Notes: generated by a model from the sequence alone, not told the origin. Counted from the first letter of the stretch, positions 33,709 through 42,983 are shown. The stretch: 49,682 nucleotides of DNA from CAYWRO01 sp964460345 (GCA_964460345.1 CAYWRO010000022.1:1-49682); one strand, 5' to 3'. A program made the numbers and translations.

Positions 33709-35679
33709 TCAGCCGGCCAGGCGTGACAGCACCCAGAACTCCATCATTTGCGCGGCCCACCTGTTCGGCTCCTCACAGAACCGCGCCTTGGTGATGAACG
33801 CATTGGCGCCCGCACCAAGGCAGGCCGTGCGATCTTCAGGATTCTCCGAGGCCGTCACGACCACGATCGGCGTCGCCGTGCGACGAGGATCGTTGCGGAT
33901 CGATTCGATCAACGTCAGCGCCGACTCGCCGGGAAGCTGCAGATCCGTCAACACGAGATCGATGCGCTGCTCCGTGGCGAGCACCGCGTCCGCCTGCTCC
34001 ACCGTTTCACACCGTTGCACGGCGGCGCCGGTCGACTCCATCGCCATCGTGACGACGCGTGCCGCCAGGTGGTTGTCCTCAACGAGCAGCACCAGCGGCC
34101 GAACACTTCCCTTTTCACCGCCCGAATCCCGCGTCCCCGGATCCACTTGCTGGCTGGGCAACTCATTGGCCGCGCCCGCCGCGGCCCGCATCTCATCATG
34201 CGTCACGACGCGATTGCGTCCAAGCTGCTTCGCGGCATAGAGAGCCTCATCAGCGGCCCGAACCAGATCCGCGGGTGTGGCGATCTCCGACTGTGCCTGG
34301 CGCGGGTCAAAGGTCGCCACGCCGATGCTGATCGTGACCGGGACGGCGTTTTCATCCCCTGCTCCGATGCGGACCGGCTCCTGCTCCACGCGCCGCCGGA
34401 GCCGTTCACCAAGCGCCGCAGCCAATGGCGAATCAGCGCGGGGGACGAGCACGGCGAACTCCTCGCCTCCGTATCGAAAGACAAGATCCGTCGCTCGGAC
34501 AACGCCGCCGAGCCGCGCCGCCAGTTCAGCAAGCACGGTATCGCCGGCCTGGTGACCGTGCGTGTCGTTGATGCGCTTGAAGCGGTCGGCATCGATGAAC
34601 AGCAGAGACAGGGTCTTGCTGGAGGCCCGAGCGTCCTCAAAGAAGCGCAGCAGCGTCGCGTCGAAGTGCTTTCGATTTGCAGCGCCGGTAAGCGCATCGG
34701 TGATCGACTGCCGAGCGAGCTGGTCGTTCGTCTGTCGCAACGCCGTGGCCTCGCGCTCGATCTCTATCTGGTGCTGCAGCATCAACTCGTTGGCGCGGCC
34801 CAGAATGCCCACGATGTCCGGCGGCGCCCCCGTCTCAACCGCAAACAGACGCCCGAGCTGCCGGGCATCCTCGCCGATGCGTTCAAACAGCTCAAAGGCG
34901 GCGGCCCGGTCCATCCCGAACCATTCGCGGAGCTGTGTGACAAAACGGTTCAGCTTCTCCGCCTCGCCCGGCTCGCAGATCACCGCCGCGGCGGCTCCTG
35001 CGGCGGACACGATCCGCAGCAGGTCGCGATGATCAGGAAGACCGCGGTCCGGCGTGTGATGATGACGGATGGCCGCGATCACCTCCGCCGGCAGACGCCA
35101 GCGCATGGCCAGCTCGGCGCCCACGGTCATGTGATTGAACCCAAGCGTCTCCATCTCGATGGAGGCCTGTCGCTCGTGGTGGTCCGCGCAGCGGGAGATC
35201 ACCGCGTTGTAATCCGACCCGAGGCCGATGTGCATGGCAAGCACGCCCACATCCTGCAGCAGCCCGGCGGTCAACGCCTCCTCCGGGTCGAGCAGTTCCG
35301 TCGCGGCCGCCAGCCGACGCGCCGCCGCGGCGCAGGAGACCCCCCGACGCCAGAATGACATGAGGCAGAAGCCCCCCACATCCGACTGGCGGAAGCAGTC
35401 GACCAGGCTGAACCCAAGCACAAGCGACTTCACCGTCGACAGGCCGAGATAGGCCAGCGCCCGATCGATGGAGGGACAGGGCCGGGCAAGACCGTAGAAC
35501 GAGGAGTTGACCGTCTTGAGGATCTTGCCCGTCAGCGCCTGATCGTTCTGCACCGCCGAAGCAATGTCCGCCAGCCGGACATCCGGGTCGCTCGAGAGTT
35601 CGAGCACCTCCACCGCCACCGCCGGCAGGGTCGGCAGGCTCGTGCAAGCCAGAACGCGTTCGAGCAACGGAGCCGTCAA
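33709..35679 (-). CDS. HDOD-GGDEF-REC protein, predicted diguanylate cyclase
   Basis: 656 residues from a TTG at 35679 with a GAGG-like site upstream. The HDOD domain (about 10-210) has LPTLPAVAVEVLELSSDP at its start and the helical core FYGLARPCPSIDRALAYLGL. A short coiled coil (about 300-325) leads to a GGDEF domain (about 327-490) with intact GGEEF (404-408) and an RxxD inhibitory site (RATD, 395-398) five residues before it, so it should make cyclic di-GMP and be inhibited by it. A C-terminal receiver (about 528-650) has VEDN and phospho-acceptor Asp579 in LTDLQLPG. The receiver at the C-terminus is unusual, since it is normally N-terminal. It may couple phosphorylation to c-di-GMP synthesis. 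Confidence 0.92.
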   Translation of the reverse strand: MTAPLLERVLACTSLPTLPAVAVEVLELSSDPDVRLADIASAVQNDQALTGKILKTVNSSFYGLARPCPSIDRALAYLGLSTVKSLVLGFSLVDCFRQSDVGGFCLMSFWRRGVSCAAAARRLAAATELLDPEEALTAGLLQDVGVLAMHIGLGSDYNAVISRCADHHERQASIEMETLGFNHMTVGAELAMRWRLPAEVIAAIRHHHTPDRGLPDHRDLLRIVSAAGAAAAVICEPGEAEKLNRFVTQLREWFGMDRAAAFELFERIGEDARQLGRLFAVETGAPPDIVGILGRANELMLQHQIEIEREATALRQTNDQLARQSITDALTGAANRKHFDATLLRFFEDARASSKTLSLLFIDADRFKRINDTHGHQAGDTVLAELAARLGGVVRATDLVFRYGGEEFAVLVPRADSPLAAALGERLRRRVEQEPVRIGAGDENAVPVTISIGVATFDPRQAQSEIATPADLVRAADEALYAAKQLGRNRVVTHDEMRAAAGAANELPSQQVDPGTRDSGGEKGSVRPLVLLVEDNHLAARVVTMAMESTGAAVQRCETVEQADAVLATEQRIDLVLTDLQLPGESALTLIESIRNDPRRTATPIVVVTASENPEDRTACLGAGANAFITKARFCEEPNRWAAQMMEFWVLSRLAG

Positions 35680-35843
35680 GTTGATCCTCGTCGAGATTGC
35701 ATCAGATACCTCGATCGCGCCGGAAGTGGCTGCGACCGGTCAGGAAACGCCGCTTGTTCCTGTTGGATCGGAGTGCGGCGGAGCGATCTTGACGAGGGAA
35801 CACCCTTGTTCTGGAAGAGTTATCTGGACCTTGACGGTCAGGC

Positions 35844-36821
35844 CTACTGTCGCGACCGCCCTGTTTCGGGCGGTTCTTCGATAGGAAGAACCCCAGACAG
35901 GCGGTAAACAGCATCCCGGGCGGTGACATAAAGGTCCGAACCATCCTCTCCGCCGAAGCACAGGTTGGAGGCGCCCGGCAGCGGGATACGTCCGAGAACC
36001 GCACCCTCTGCGTCGAGCACCCACACGCCACCCGGGCCGGTCGCATAGACGGTGCCGTTCGAGTCGACCTTCAGACCGTCCGCAATGCCCCGCACCCCCT
36101 CGTCCTTCAGCTCCGCCAGGAGCCGCGCCTCTGGTTCATCCTGCGTGAGATCAAAGGTATGAATGGTGTTCGTGCGCGAGTCGCTCATGTAGAGCGTCTT
36201 CTCATCCGCCGACAACGCCACGCCGTTCGGCAGTTCAAAGTCGTCGGAGAGAAGCTGCAGCGCCCCGTCAGTTGTAAGCCGGTAAACGCCGCGATGGTCC
36301 ATCTGGGCCTCGCGGCCGCGGAGGCCGAAGGTCGGATCCGTGAAGTAGATCGTGCCGTCCGCTGCGATAACGAGATCGTTCGGGCTGTGCAGCGCCTTGC
36401 CCTCATAAGCGTCGACGAGCACAATGGTCTTCCCCTCGCCATCCGTGCGCGTGATACGTCCATCATGTTCGGCCGTCACCAGCCGGTTCTCGGCATCGAT
36501 CGCATTGCCGTTCGGGTGGCCCGCGGGGTGCCGAACGACGCTCGCTTCGCCCCCTGGTGACCAGCGATAGACCGTGTCGGCGGGGATATCGGAGAAGACA
36601 AGGTATCCCTCAGGATGCCACACCGGCCCCTCGGTGAAGCGAAAGCCATCAGCAACCTTCTCAGGCGACGGCGCGTGGAACGCTCCGGCATCCGGCTTCG
36701 TGCGCAAATCCTGCGAGGTCTTCGGAGCGTCAGGCTGGATCGAGGAGGTCGAACCCTCCTGCCCCGTCATAAGCGTTGCAGCGGCGAACGCCACGAGAAC
36801 GACTGGAAGAATCGCGGGCAT
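35844..36821 (-). CDS. Exported SMP-30/gluconolactonase-family protein
   Basis: 325 residues from an ATG with AAGGAG seven bases upstream. The N-terminus is a signal peptide (PAILPVVLVAFAAATL). The beta-propeller follows, with TEGPVWHPEGYLVFSDIPAD as its opening blade, AGHPNGNAIDAENRLVTAEH, SPNDLVIAADGTIYFTDPTFGL and LPNGVALSADEKTLYMSDS. The Glu in TEGP, Asn in SPND and Asn/Asp in the later blades are likely metal ligands. Family members hydrolyse sugar lactones with a bound Ca or Zn ion; the substrate here is not known. It stands alone, with a 164-base gap before the HDOD gene and the ABC genes divergent on the other side. Confidence 0.9.
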   Translation of the reverse strand: MPAILPVVLVAFAAATLMTGQEGSTSSIQPDAPKTSQDLRTKPDAGAFHAPSPEKVADGFRFTEGPVWHPEGYLVFSDIPADTVYRWSPGGEASVVRHPAGHPNGNAIDAENRLVTAEHDGRITRTDGEGKTIVLVDAYEGKALHSPNDLVIAADGTIYFTDPTFGLRGREAQMDHRGVYRLTTDGALQLLSDDFELPNGVALSADEKTLYMSDSRTNTIHTFDLTQDEPEARLLAELKDEGVRGIADGLKVDSNGTVYATGPGGVWVLDAEGAVLGRIPLPGASNLCFGGEDGSDLYVTARDAVYRLSGVLPIEEPPETGRSRQ

Positions 36822-36903
36822 GGACGGTCTCCTTGAGGCAAGCAGGGTAGCGCCGCCCCGATCGCTCCGATGCCGGCCAGATCACGACTCCCCGACGAGC
36901 CCG

Positions 36904-36909
36904 TATAGT
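36904..36909 (+). promoter_or_regulatory. TATAGT -10 element next to the ABC ATPase start (possible leaderless promoter)
   Basis: TATAGT lies six bases before the ATG at 36916, so transcription would begin at or very near the start codon. No Shine-Dalgarno sequence lies between. No good -35 element is seen 17 bases upstream. This fits leaderless initiation. Confidence 0.35.
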
Positions 36910-36915
36910 CGAACC

Positions 36916-37614
36916 ATGAGCACCGACACGGGCGAACCAGCCCTCGAGATCCGCAATCTTCGCTTCACGTACCCCGGAACCGAGGGGTGGATTGTCGACA
37001 TGGCCGACCTTCGGCTTGCCCGCGGCGAGCAGGTGCTGCTCACCGGCGGATCCGGCCGCGGCAAGAGCACGCTGCTGTACCTCATCGCGGGCCTCATGGA
37101 GCCCGATGAGGGCGAGGTGCGCGTGATGGGACGAAAGATTCACGCGCTGACGGGCGCTGCACGCGACCTGTACCGCGGCGAGCACATCGGGATGATCTTC
37201 CAGACCTTCAACCTGCTGCACGGCTTCACGGCCGCGGAAAACGTGATGGCAGCAATGATGTTTTCGAAGCTGCCGCGGGCGGAACACCGGCCTCGCGCAG
37301 TCTCGCTGCTGGAGGAACTCGGGATCGACCGCCCCGATGCGATGGCAGACCGCCTCAGCGTCGGACAGCAGCAGCGAGTGGCCGTTGCGCGGGCCGTGGC
37401 GTGCGAACCAGGCCTGGTGCTGGCCGACGAGCCGACCGCAAGCCTGGACCCGGAAAACGCCGCGGCGGCGATGGACCAGATTCAGGGGGTGTGCAGTCGG
37501 CACGGGGCGGCGCTGCTGTGTGTGAGCCATGATCCATCGCTGGCGTCGCGGTTCGAGCGGCGCGAGCGGCTGGAAGCGTTGTCAGGCAGCGCCGGCGCGG
37601 GAGGGCGCGCCTGA
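36916..37614 (+). CDS. ABC transporter ATP-binding protein (LolD/MacB-like)
   Basis: 232 residues. The Walker A motif is GGSGRGKST, the Q-loop lies in IGMIFQTFNLL, the signature is LSVGQQQRVAVARA (normally LSGGQ), Walker B is LVLADEP with TASLD, and the H-loop is in VSHDPS. The sequence is closest to the MacB/LolD/FtsE class. The TGA overlaps the permease start as TGATG, which implies a coupled pair. The pair probably moves a lipid, lipoprotein or peptide, or powers an envelope process. The upstream SMP-30 gene is divergent, and the two starts are about 95 bases apart. Confidence 0.93.
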   Translation: MSTDTGEPALEIRNLRFTYPGTEGWIVDMADLRLARGEQVLLTGGSGRGKSTLLYLIAGLMEPDEGEVRVMGRKIHALTGAARDLYRGEHIGMIFQTFNLLHGFTAAENVMAAMMFSKLPRAEHRPRAVSLLEELGIDRPDAMADRLSVGQQQRVAVARAVACEPGLVLADEPTASLDPENAAAAMDQIQGVCSRHGAALLCVSHDPSLASRFERRERLEALSGSAGAGGRA

Positions 37615-38915
37615 TGGCGATCACGGACTGGACGATCGTGCGCCGCAGTCTGACCGCGCGGCTGTTCTCCACCGTAACGACGGTGGTGATGGTGGCAGTC
37701 TCCGTTGGGCTGCTCCTCCTGCTGCTGTCCATGCGTGATGCGGGCCAGCGGGCTTTCGAGCGCGGCACCGGGAACATGGACCTGCTGATCAGCCGTGATG
37801 CAAGTCCGATGGAGGCGGTGCTCAACGGCGTGTTCTACGTCAACGCGCCGCGCAACTATCTTCTCTGGGAAGAGTACGAGCGGATCGCAGACTCGCAGCC
37901 GTTCGCCTTCGCGATCCCGACCATCCTGGGAGACAGCTATCGCGGCCGGCCGGTGATGGCCACGACGCCCGCCTTCTTCACGGACTTCGAGCCGGTCAAC
38001 GGCCGCCCCTGGTCGATCGCCCAGGGAAAAGTTTTCGACGGCCCCTGGCAGGTCGTCGCGGGGGCCGAGGTAGCGCAAACGCACGTTCTTGAGATCGGCC
38101 AGCGGCTGTATCTGACTCATGGAGCGCCTGGCCAGCAGGAAGGTGCGCACGAGCATCGGGAGTACTCCTACGAAGTCGTCGGCATTCTCGCGCCGACCGG
38201 CAGTCCGCACGACCGGGCCCTGTTTACGGATCTGACCAGTGCGTGGGTGCTCCACGCGCACGACCGGCGTCTGGCCGAGTATGAGCAGGCCCGCTCGAAC
38301 GCCGACGGCCCTCTGGAGTTGACGACCGAGGCCGACCTCATCCCGGCGGATCGGAAGATCACCGGCATCTATGCGCGCGTGGCGGCGCGGCCCGGCGCAA
38401 GAGTCAGCGCCTCCCTCGCGCCTGTCGCCAATGCGCTGCGAAGCGAGCCGGGCATCACCGTGGCGTCACCCGCGGCGCAGGTCCAGCGGCTCTTCGCCAT
38501 CGTGTCGAACGTCGATCGCATTCTCCTGGGGATGGCCGCGGCGGTGCTGGTTTCCAGCGCCATCTCAATCATGCTGGCGCTGTACAACTCCATGGAGCAG
38601 CGCCGTCGCCAGATCGCCGTCCTTCGCGTGCTGGGGTGCAGCCGCGGACGAATCTTCGGGCTGATCGTGACCGAGTCGGCTGTCCTCGGCGCCCTGGGCG
38701 CCTTGGCCGGTCTTGCGGTGGCCGCCGCGGCGAGCGCCATTGTCTCACGCGCCCTGGCGGCCTCGCTGCAGTTGCATGTCCAGCCGTCGCTTGCCGCGGA
38801 GTGGACGCTCGCGGTGCTCATCGGCACGGTGCTGCTCGCCGCGGCGGCGGGCATCGTGCCGGCGGTGGCGGCGTACCGCACGAGCGTGGCCCGCAACCTG
38901 CGGCCGCTGGGCTGA
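37614..38915 (+). CDS. ABC transporter permease (FtsX/MacB type)
   Basis: 433 residues. One N-terminal membrane span (about 17-38, TVTTVVMVAVSVGLLLLLLS) is followed by an extracytoplasmic domain of about 250 residues. Three C-terminal spans (about 300-325, 345-375 and 398-420) complete the FtsX topology. The segment after the second span, YNSMEQRRRQIAVLRVLGCSRGRIF, is the typical FtsX cytoplasmic coupling loop. The pair with the preceding ATPase is likely an exporter or mechanotransmission complex. The exact cargo is unknown. Confidence 0.92.
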   Translation: MAITDWTIVRRSLTARLFSTVTTVVMVAVSVGLLLLLLSMRDAGQRAFERGTGNMDLLISRDASPMEAVLNGVFYVNAPRNYLLWEEYERIADSQPFAFAIPTILGDSYRGRPVMATTPAFFTDFEPVNGRPWSIAQGKVFDGPWQVVAGAEVAQTHVLEIGQRLYLTHGAPGQQEGAHEHREYSYEVVGILAPTGSPHDRALFTDLTSAWVLHAHDRRLAEYEQARSNADGPLELTTEADLIPADRKITGIYARVAARPGARVSASLAPVANALRSEPGITVASPAAQVQRLFAIVSNVDRILLGMAAAVLVSSAISIMLALYNSMEQRRRQIAVLRVLGCSRGRIFGLIVTESAVLGALGALAGLAVAAAASAIVSRALAASLQLHVQPSLAAEWTLAVLIGTVLLAAAAGIVPAVAAYRTSVARNLRPLG

Positions 38916-38921
38916 ACCAAA

Positions 38922-38962
38922 AGAAAAACCCGGACGGCCAGGTGACCGTCCGGGTCGTTTCT
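38922..38962 (-). terminator. Strong hairpin terminator between the permease and ftsH
   Basis: ACCCGGACGG at 38928-38937 pairs perfectly with CCGTCCGGGT at 38946-38955 around an eight-base loop. On the - strand a TTTTTCTTTT run follows, so it should end the ftsH transcript. The + strand side has CGTTTC and may also stop the permease transcript. Confidence 0.8.
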
Positions 38963-38981
38963 ACCTCAAAGCTGACGCCGC

Positions 38982-41081
38982 TCAGGCCGGGCTTGGAGCC
39001 ACCCCCGGGGGCAGGTCGGTTTCCTCATCCCCGCGGCTGGTCGGCTTCTGGCTTTCCTTGCGCGACTTCTCCGCCTCGGCGGCGAGCAGGTCGGAGACCG
39101 TCGGCCGCGCGAGCTGCTCGCCGCGCATCAACCGCGCGACGTCGTCGGCGCTGAGCGTCTCGTGCTTGAGCAGCGCTTCGGCCACCGCCACCACCTTCTC
39201 CCAGTTCTCGTCGATAATCCGCTTGGCGTCGCGGTACGCTTCGTCCACGATTTTGCGGATTTCCTCGTCGATCAGCCGCGCCGTCTCGTCGGAGTAGTCC
39301 TTCTCCGGCAGGAACATCTCGCGCGTGTCGACGCCCGTGTACCGGATGAACCCGAGGCGTTCGCTCATGCCCCACTCGAGCACCATGTGGCGCGCGAGCT
39401 GCGTGACCTGGGTGATGTCCATCGCCGCGCCCGTGGAGACGTCGTTCATGGCGCGCTCTTCGGCGATCCGGCCGCCGCACAGCAGGCGCATGGTCGCCTT
39501 GATCCACTTGAGCGAGTACCCCATGCGGTCCTTCTCCGGCAGGGAGAAGGTTGCGCCGCCGGCGTCGCCGCGTGGGATGATCGTCACCTTGTGCAGCGGG
39601 TCGGAATCCTTCAGCAGCATCTGCAGGACCGCGTGCCCCGCTTCGTGATAAGCGGTGAGTTTGTTCTCGTCCTTCTCGCGATGGCGGCTCTTCTTGGCCC
39701 GGCCGAACTTCACCTTGTCGCGCGCCTCTTCGAGGTCTTCCTGCTCGACAAAGTCCTTGTTCGCCAGCGTCGCGCCGATGGCGGCTTCGTTGATGATCGC
39801 CGCCAGGTCCGCGCCGGAGAACATCGGCGTCGCCCGCGCGAGCCGCTCCAGATTCACATCCGGCCCCAGCTTCACCTTGTTGCCGTGGACCTTGAGGATC
39901 TCCAGGCGCCCCTTCACATCCGGCAGCGGCACCGCGATCTGCCGGTCGAAGCGCCCCGGGCGCGTCAGCGCCGGGTCGAGCACATCCTGCCGGTTCGTCG
40001 CGGCGATGACGATCACGCCGTCGCCGGAGTTGAATCCGTCCATCTCGACGAGAATCGCGTTGAGCGTCTGCTCACGCTCATCGTGGCCGCCCGTGGTGAA
40101 CCCGCCGCCGCGGCGGCGACCCACGGCATCAATCTCATCCAGGAAGATGATGCACGGAGCAGACTCCTTGGCCTGCTTGAAGAGGTCGCGCACGCGGGAG
40201 GCGCCCACGCCGACGAACATCTCCACGAAGTCCGAGCCGCTGATCGAGAAGAACGGCACGTCCGCCTCGCCGGCGATCGCCTTGGCGAGCAGCGTCTTGC
40301 CGCACCCTGGGGGGCCGGTGAGGAGCACGCCGCGGGGAATGCGCCCGCCGAGGCGCATGAACTTCTTGGGGTTCTTGAGGAACTGGATGATCTCGTCAAC
40401 TTCGTCCTTGGCCTCGTCGATGCCGGCCACGTCCTTGAAGGTGACGCCGGTCATCTCCTTGGCCAGCACGCGGTGGCGCGACTTGCCGAAGTTGCCGAGC
40501 ATGCCGCCGCCGCCCGCCGCCGCGCTGCGCAACCCGCGTGCGATCACGAACCACAGCAGCAGAATGAGAATGATGAACGGCAGCAGCGAAATGACCACCG
40601 CCTTCCACTCCGGCGTGGCCTTCTCGTTGTAGTCGCCGTGCGTCAGGTCATTGACCTGCTGCCGGTAATAGTCCTTCTCGCCGCGGGCGACCGGAAAGAC
40701 CACCGCCTCTTCGGCGAGCCCCTGCTGCGGGTCGGCCTTGCGGATGGCGTAAATGCCGTCGTCCCGGATCTCCACATCCCGGAGTTCCTGGTTCGTCCAC
40801 ATCGCCTCAAACTCGGCCCACTTCACGGGCTGGGCCCGCCCCGTGACCGTGGACATGATCAGCACAAGCAGGCCGAGCGTGACCACCAAAGCGACCACGC
40901 CAAAGAGCCCGCGGCTGGGACGCATGTTCGGCGAACCGGGACGCGACCCCTCGGGGCCGGGCTGGCCCGATGGACGCCGCGCGGGCTCGCGCCCGTCGGC
41001 ATCCTCCGCCATCTCGGCTCGGATCGCCTCGCCCCCGCGTTTAAGGGGATTCCGCATCAACTTCCGTAGATTTTTCGACAT
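38982..41081 (-). CDS. ftsH: ATP-dependent zinc metalloprotease FtsH
   Basis: 699 residues from the ATG at 41081. An ATG at 41057 and one at 41186 (with AAGGTGAG upstream) are alternatives; the 41081 start gives a basic MSKNLRKL N-terminus, and the piece ahead of it does not look like protein. Two membrane spans (about 59-77 and 160-182) bracket a small periplasmic domain. The AAA+ module has Walker A GPPGCGKT (256-263), Walker B IIFLDEID and the second region of homology ATNRQDVLDPALTRPGRFDRQ. The zinc ligands are in HEAGH (479-483). It degrades membrane and soluble proteins. It lies after lptE-like and bamD-like genes on the same strand, with a 190-base gap that includes TAATTA, a possible -10 element for ftsH. 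Confidence 0.95.
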   Translation of the reverse strand: MSKNLRKLMRNPLKRGGEAIRAEMAEDADGREPARRPSGQPGPEGSRPGSPNMRPSRGLFGVVALVVTLGLLVLIMSTVTGRAQPVKWAEFEAMWTNQELRDVEIRDDGIYAIRKADPQQGLAEEAVVFPVARGEKDYYRQQVNDLTHGDYNEKATPEWKAVVISLLPFIILILLLWFVIARGLRSAAAGGGGMLGNFGKSRHRVLAKEMTGVTFKDVAGIDEAKDEVDEIIQFLKNPKKFMRLGGRIPRGVLLTGPPGCGKTLLAKAIAGEADVPFFSISGSDFVEMFVGVGASRVRDLFKQAKESAPCIIFLDEIDAVGRRRGGGFTTGGHDEREQTLNAILVEMDGFNSGDGVIVIAATNRQDVLDPALTRPGRFDRQIAVPLPDVKGRLEILKVHGNKVKLGPDVNLERLARATPMFSGADLAAIINEAAIGATLANKDFVEQEDLEEARDKVKFGRAKKSRHREKDENKLTAYHEAGHAVLQMLLKDSDPLHKVTIIPRGDAGGATFSLPEKDRMGYSLKWIKATMRLLCGGRIAEERAMNDVSTGAAMDITQVTQLARHMVLEWGMSERLGFIRYTGVDTREMFLPEKDYSDETARLIDEEIRKIVDEAYRDAKRIIDENWEKVVAVAEALLKHETLSADDVARLMRGEQLARPTVSDLLAAEAEKSRKESQKPTSRGDEETDLPPGVAPSPA

Positions 41082-41271
41082 TGTGTTTCTTTTCGTTCCC
41101 CCGGACCTCCCCCCCGCTGCCCCTCCCGAGGGCAACAACTCCCTTGGTGTAATTACGACCCCATTCCGGACCGGTTCGGGCGTCATCGGCTCACCTTTGA
41201 ATCGACGGCGGACCAGAGGGAGGGTAGGCCGCTCCCCCTCCGCTCCACCCACCGTCTCTGCGCCCGGTCCA

Positions 41272-41799
41272 CTACCAGTTTGATCGGAGAGACTCGACCA
41301 CGTCTCGAGCCAGTTCGGCGATCGCCGCGTTCTGGCCCGCCTCGATGCGGTCCTGCACCCCCTGGGCCGGGGCGAAGGGCTCCGCCGAGGTGAACGAGCG
41401 GCGGAGGACGAGCACCTTCCCGGTGCGGTTGTCCTTCCACTCGTAGTCGATCGTGAGGATGAAGGCGAGCTCCTGGACCAGGCCGGAGGTTCGGTTGGTC
41501 GACAGCCGCCTCATCTCCGCGCCCACAATTGTCCCGGTGAGGGTCGTCTGGGCATGCCCGGGGCCGGTGACCCGCCACGGCGTGCTGGCGCGCAGCTCCT
41601 TGACGATCGCATCGGTCAGGAGGAACTCCAGCCCGTGGTGGAAGGTGTTGTTGCCGAAGGCGGCGACGTGCACCGTGGAAATGTCCTGGTCGTACGTCGT
41701 CGCGAAGGCGTACCCATCGGCGGGGTTGGAGGCGCATCCGGCAAGAGAAAGGGCGGCCAGAACCGCGGCCACAAAGATGGTTCTCGCAGGCAGCGTCAT
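41272..41799 (-). CDS. LptE-like lipoprotein (LPS assembly)
   Basis: 175 residues with a lipoprotein signal: LAALSLAGC places the lipidated Cys at residue 22. The body resembles planctomycete LptE-family proteins, with ISTVHVAAFGNNTFHHGLEFLLTDAIVKEL and TPWRVTGPGHAQTTLTGTIVGAEM. LptE sits in the outer membrane with LptD and helps insert lipopolysaccharide. The ATG overlaps the stop of the BamD-like gene (ATGA), which supports a common envelope-assembly operon. Sequence similarity in this family is weak, so the call is moderate. Confidence 0.78.
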   Translation of the reverse strand: MTLPARTIFVAAVLAALSLAGCASNPADGYAFATTYDQDISTVHVAAFGNNTFHHGLEFLLTDAIVKELRASTPWRVTGPGHAQTTLTGTIVGAEMRRLSTNRTSGLVQELAFILTIDYEWKDNRTGKVLVLRRSFTSAEPFAPAQGVQDRIEAGQNAAIAELARDVVESLRSNW

Positions 41800-42959
41800 G
41801 GGGCGCCCCCTTCGGTCTCCGCCGGCAGGGGCGAGGGGGCGGGGGCGTCCCCAGGCCCACCTTCCTGCGGCTCGACCGGGGCAGGTTCCGCCGCGGGCTC
41901 CGGGGCCGGCTCGGCGGCGGCGGGCTCGACGGGGGGCTCATTGGGGGGGGGCTCGATGGCCGGGGGGCTGGAGATTCGGCTGAGGGGCTCGATCCAGTCG
42001 TGCTCCTCGAGCGTCTCCAGGGCGCGAGCGGCCGCGGCGGTGCGCGGGTGCTCGCGGACAAGTCGCTGGAGCGTGTAGCGCCCGGCGACAGTCTCCCCCT
42101 GCTTCAGGTACCACTGGGCGATCTGCAGGAGAGCGTTGGCGGCGGATTCATCCAGGCGCGTCGAGAGCGCGGCGTCGAGCCCCGCCTGCTGCGCCTCGGC
42201 GGGGTAGAGCCGGCCGAAGCGCTCGATCAGAACCTGCGCATCGATGAGCGGGGAGCCGTCGTAGAGCGGACCCTTGAAGCGGGCGATGGTGGCGTAGACC
42301 CGGCGCTTCATCGCCTCGACGCGGTACTCGCTGCGAGGGTAGAGCTCGAGGAACAGGTCGTAGGCGATCGCCGCCATCTCCATGTCGCGCTGGCGGAAGT
42401 AGTAATCGGCCAGTTCGATGCCGGCGCGCTCGGCGGCCCGGCTGCCCGGCAGACGCTCCTGCACGCGGATCAGCAGTTCCTCGCCGACGTCGTCGGCCTT
42501 GAGGATCCGCACGCCCGCGAGCTTGCGCTTCATGCCGTTGACGTACCGGACGCCGATGTCCAGCTCGCGCTGCACGGCCGTGATGAACGCCTCCGTCGCC
42601 GGATACTCCAGCGTGACGACCTCGTAGTCGTACAGCGCGGCGTACTCGTTGCCGTCGGCGGTCTTGGCGTCGCCGCGGAGGAGGTAGGCGTCGGGCAGAA
42701 GCGGGTGGGCCTCGCGCTTGTGCGCCTCGATAAAATCGTTCAGGATCTCCAGCGCCGCCTTGGGCCGCTCCTGGGCGAGCAGCCGTCGCGCGCGGGCCAA
42801 AAGGGCCTCATCCGTGCCGGGCTCGGGGGCGTCGACCTGCACCCAGTTGCCGTCCTCATCAAGCGTGAACTCGACGGACTGGGCGCGGGCGGATGGGGCG
42901 GCGCAGAGTCCGCCGATGACGAGCGATGTACCGAGCCAGAAGAGGGGGATCCGCCGCAT
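41796..42959 (-). CDS. BamD-like repeat lipoprotein or periplasmic protein with Pro/Glu-rich tail
   Basis: 387 residues from the ATG at 42959; the frame is open to 43049 without support. The N-terminus is a signal peptide (LFWLGTSLVIGGLCAAPSARAQ), without a clear lipobox. TPR-like helices follow (about 50-310): LLARARRLLAQERPKAALEIL, DYEVVTLEYPATEAF, ELADYYFRQRDMEMAAIAYDLFLELYPRSEYRVEA and ALLQIAQWYLKQGETVAGRYTLQRLVREHP. The spacing of YPxSxY motifs is like BamD/YfiO. The last 60 residues are Pro/Ala/Glu-rich and probably disordered. It is likely periplasmic, in the outer-membrane assembly machinery; this is inferred from the repeats and the LptE-like neighbour. Confidence 0.8.
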   Translation of the reverse strand: MRRIPLFWLGTSLVIGGLCAAPSARAQSVEFTLDEDGNWVQVDAPEPGTDEALLARARRLLAQERPKAALEILNDFIEAHKREAHPLLPDAYLLRGDAKTADGNEYAALYDYEVVTLEYPATEAFITAVQRELDIGVRYVNGMKRKLAGVRILKADDVGEELLIRVQERLPGSRAAERAGIELADYYFRQRDMEMAAIAYDLFLELYPRSEYRVEAMKRRVYATIARFKGPLYDGSPLIDAQVLIERFGRLYPAEAQQAGLDAALSTRLDESAANALLQIAQWYLKQGETVAGRYTLQRLVREHPRTAAAARALETLEEHDWIEPLSRISSPPAIEPPPNEPPVEPAAAEPAPEPAAEPAPVEPQEGGPGDAPAPSPLPAETEGGAP

Positions 42960-42983
42960 GGGCCAAGCATACGCGAAGAGGAG

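Noticed and set aside
33748..35358. + strand frame of 536 residues opposite the HDOD-GGDEF gene
   Set aside because: Shadow frame; the - strand holds a complete GGEEF domain.
39162..41069. Long + strand frame of 635 residues opposite ftsH
   Set aside because: Antisense shadow of FtsH in high-GC sequence; no protein-like pattern.
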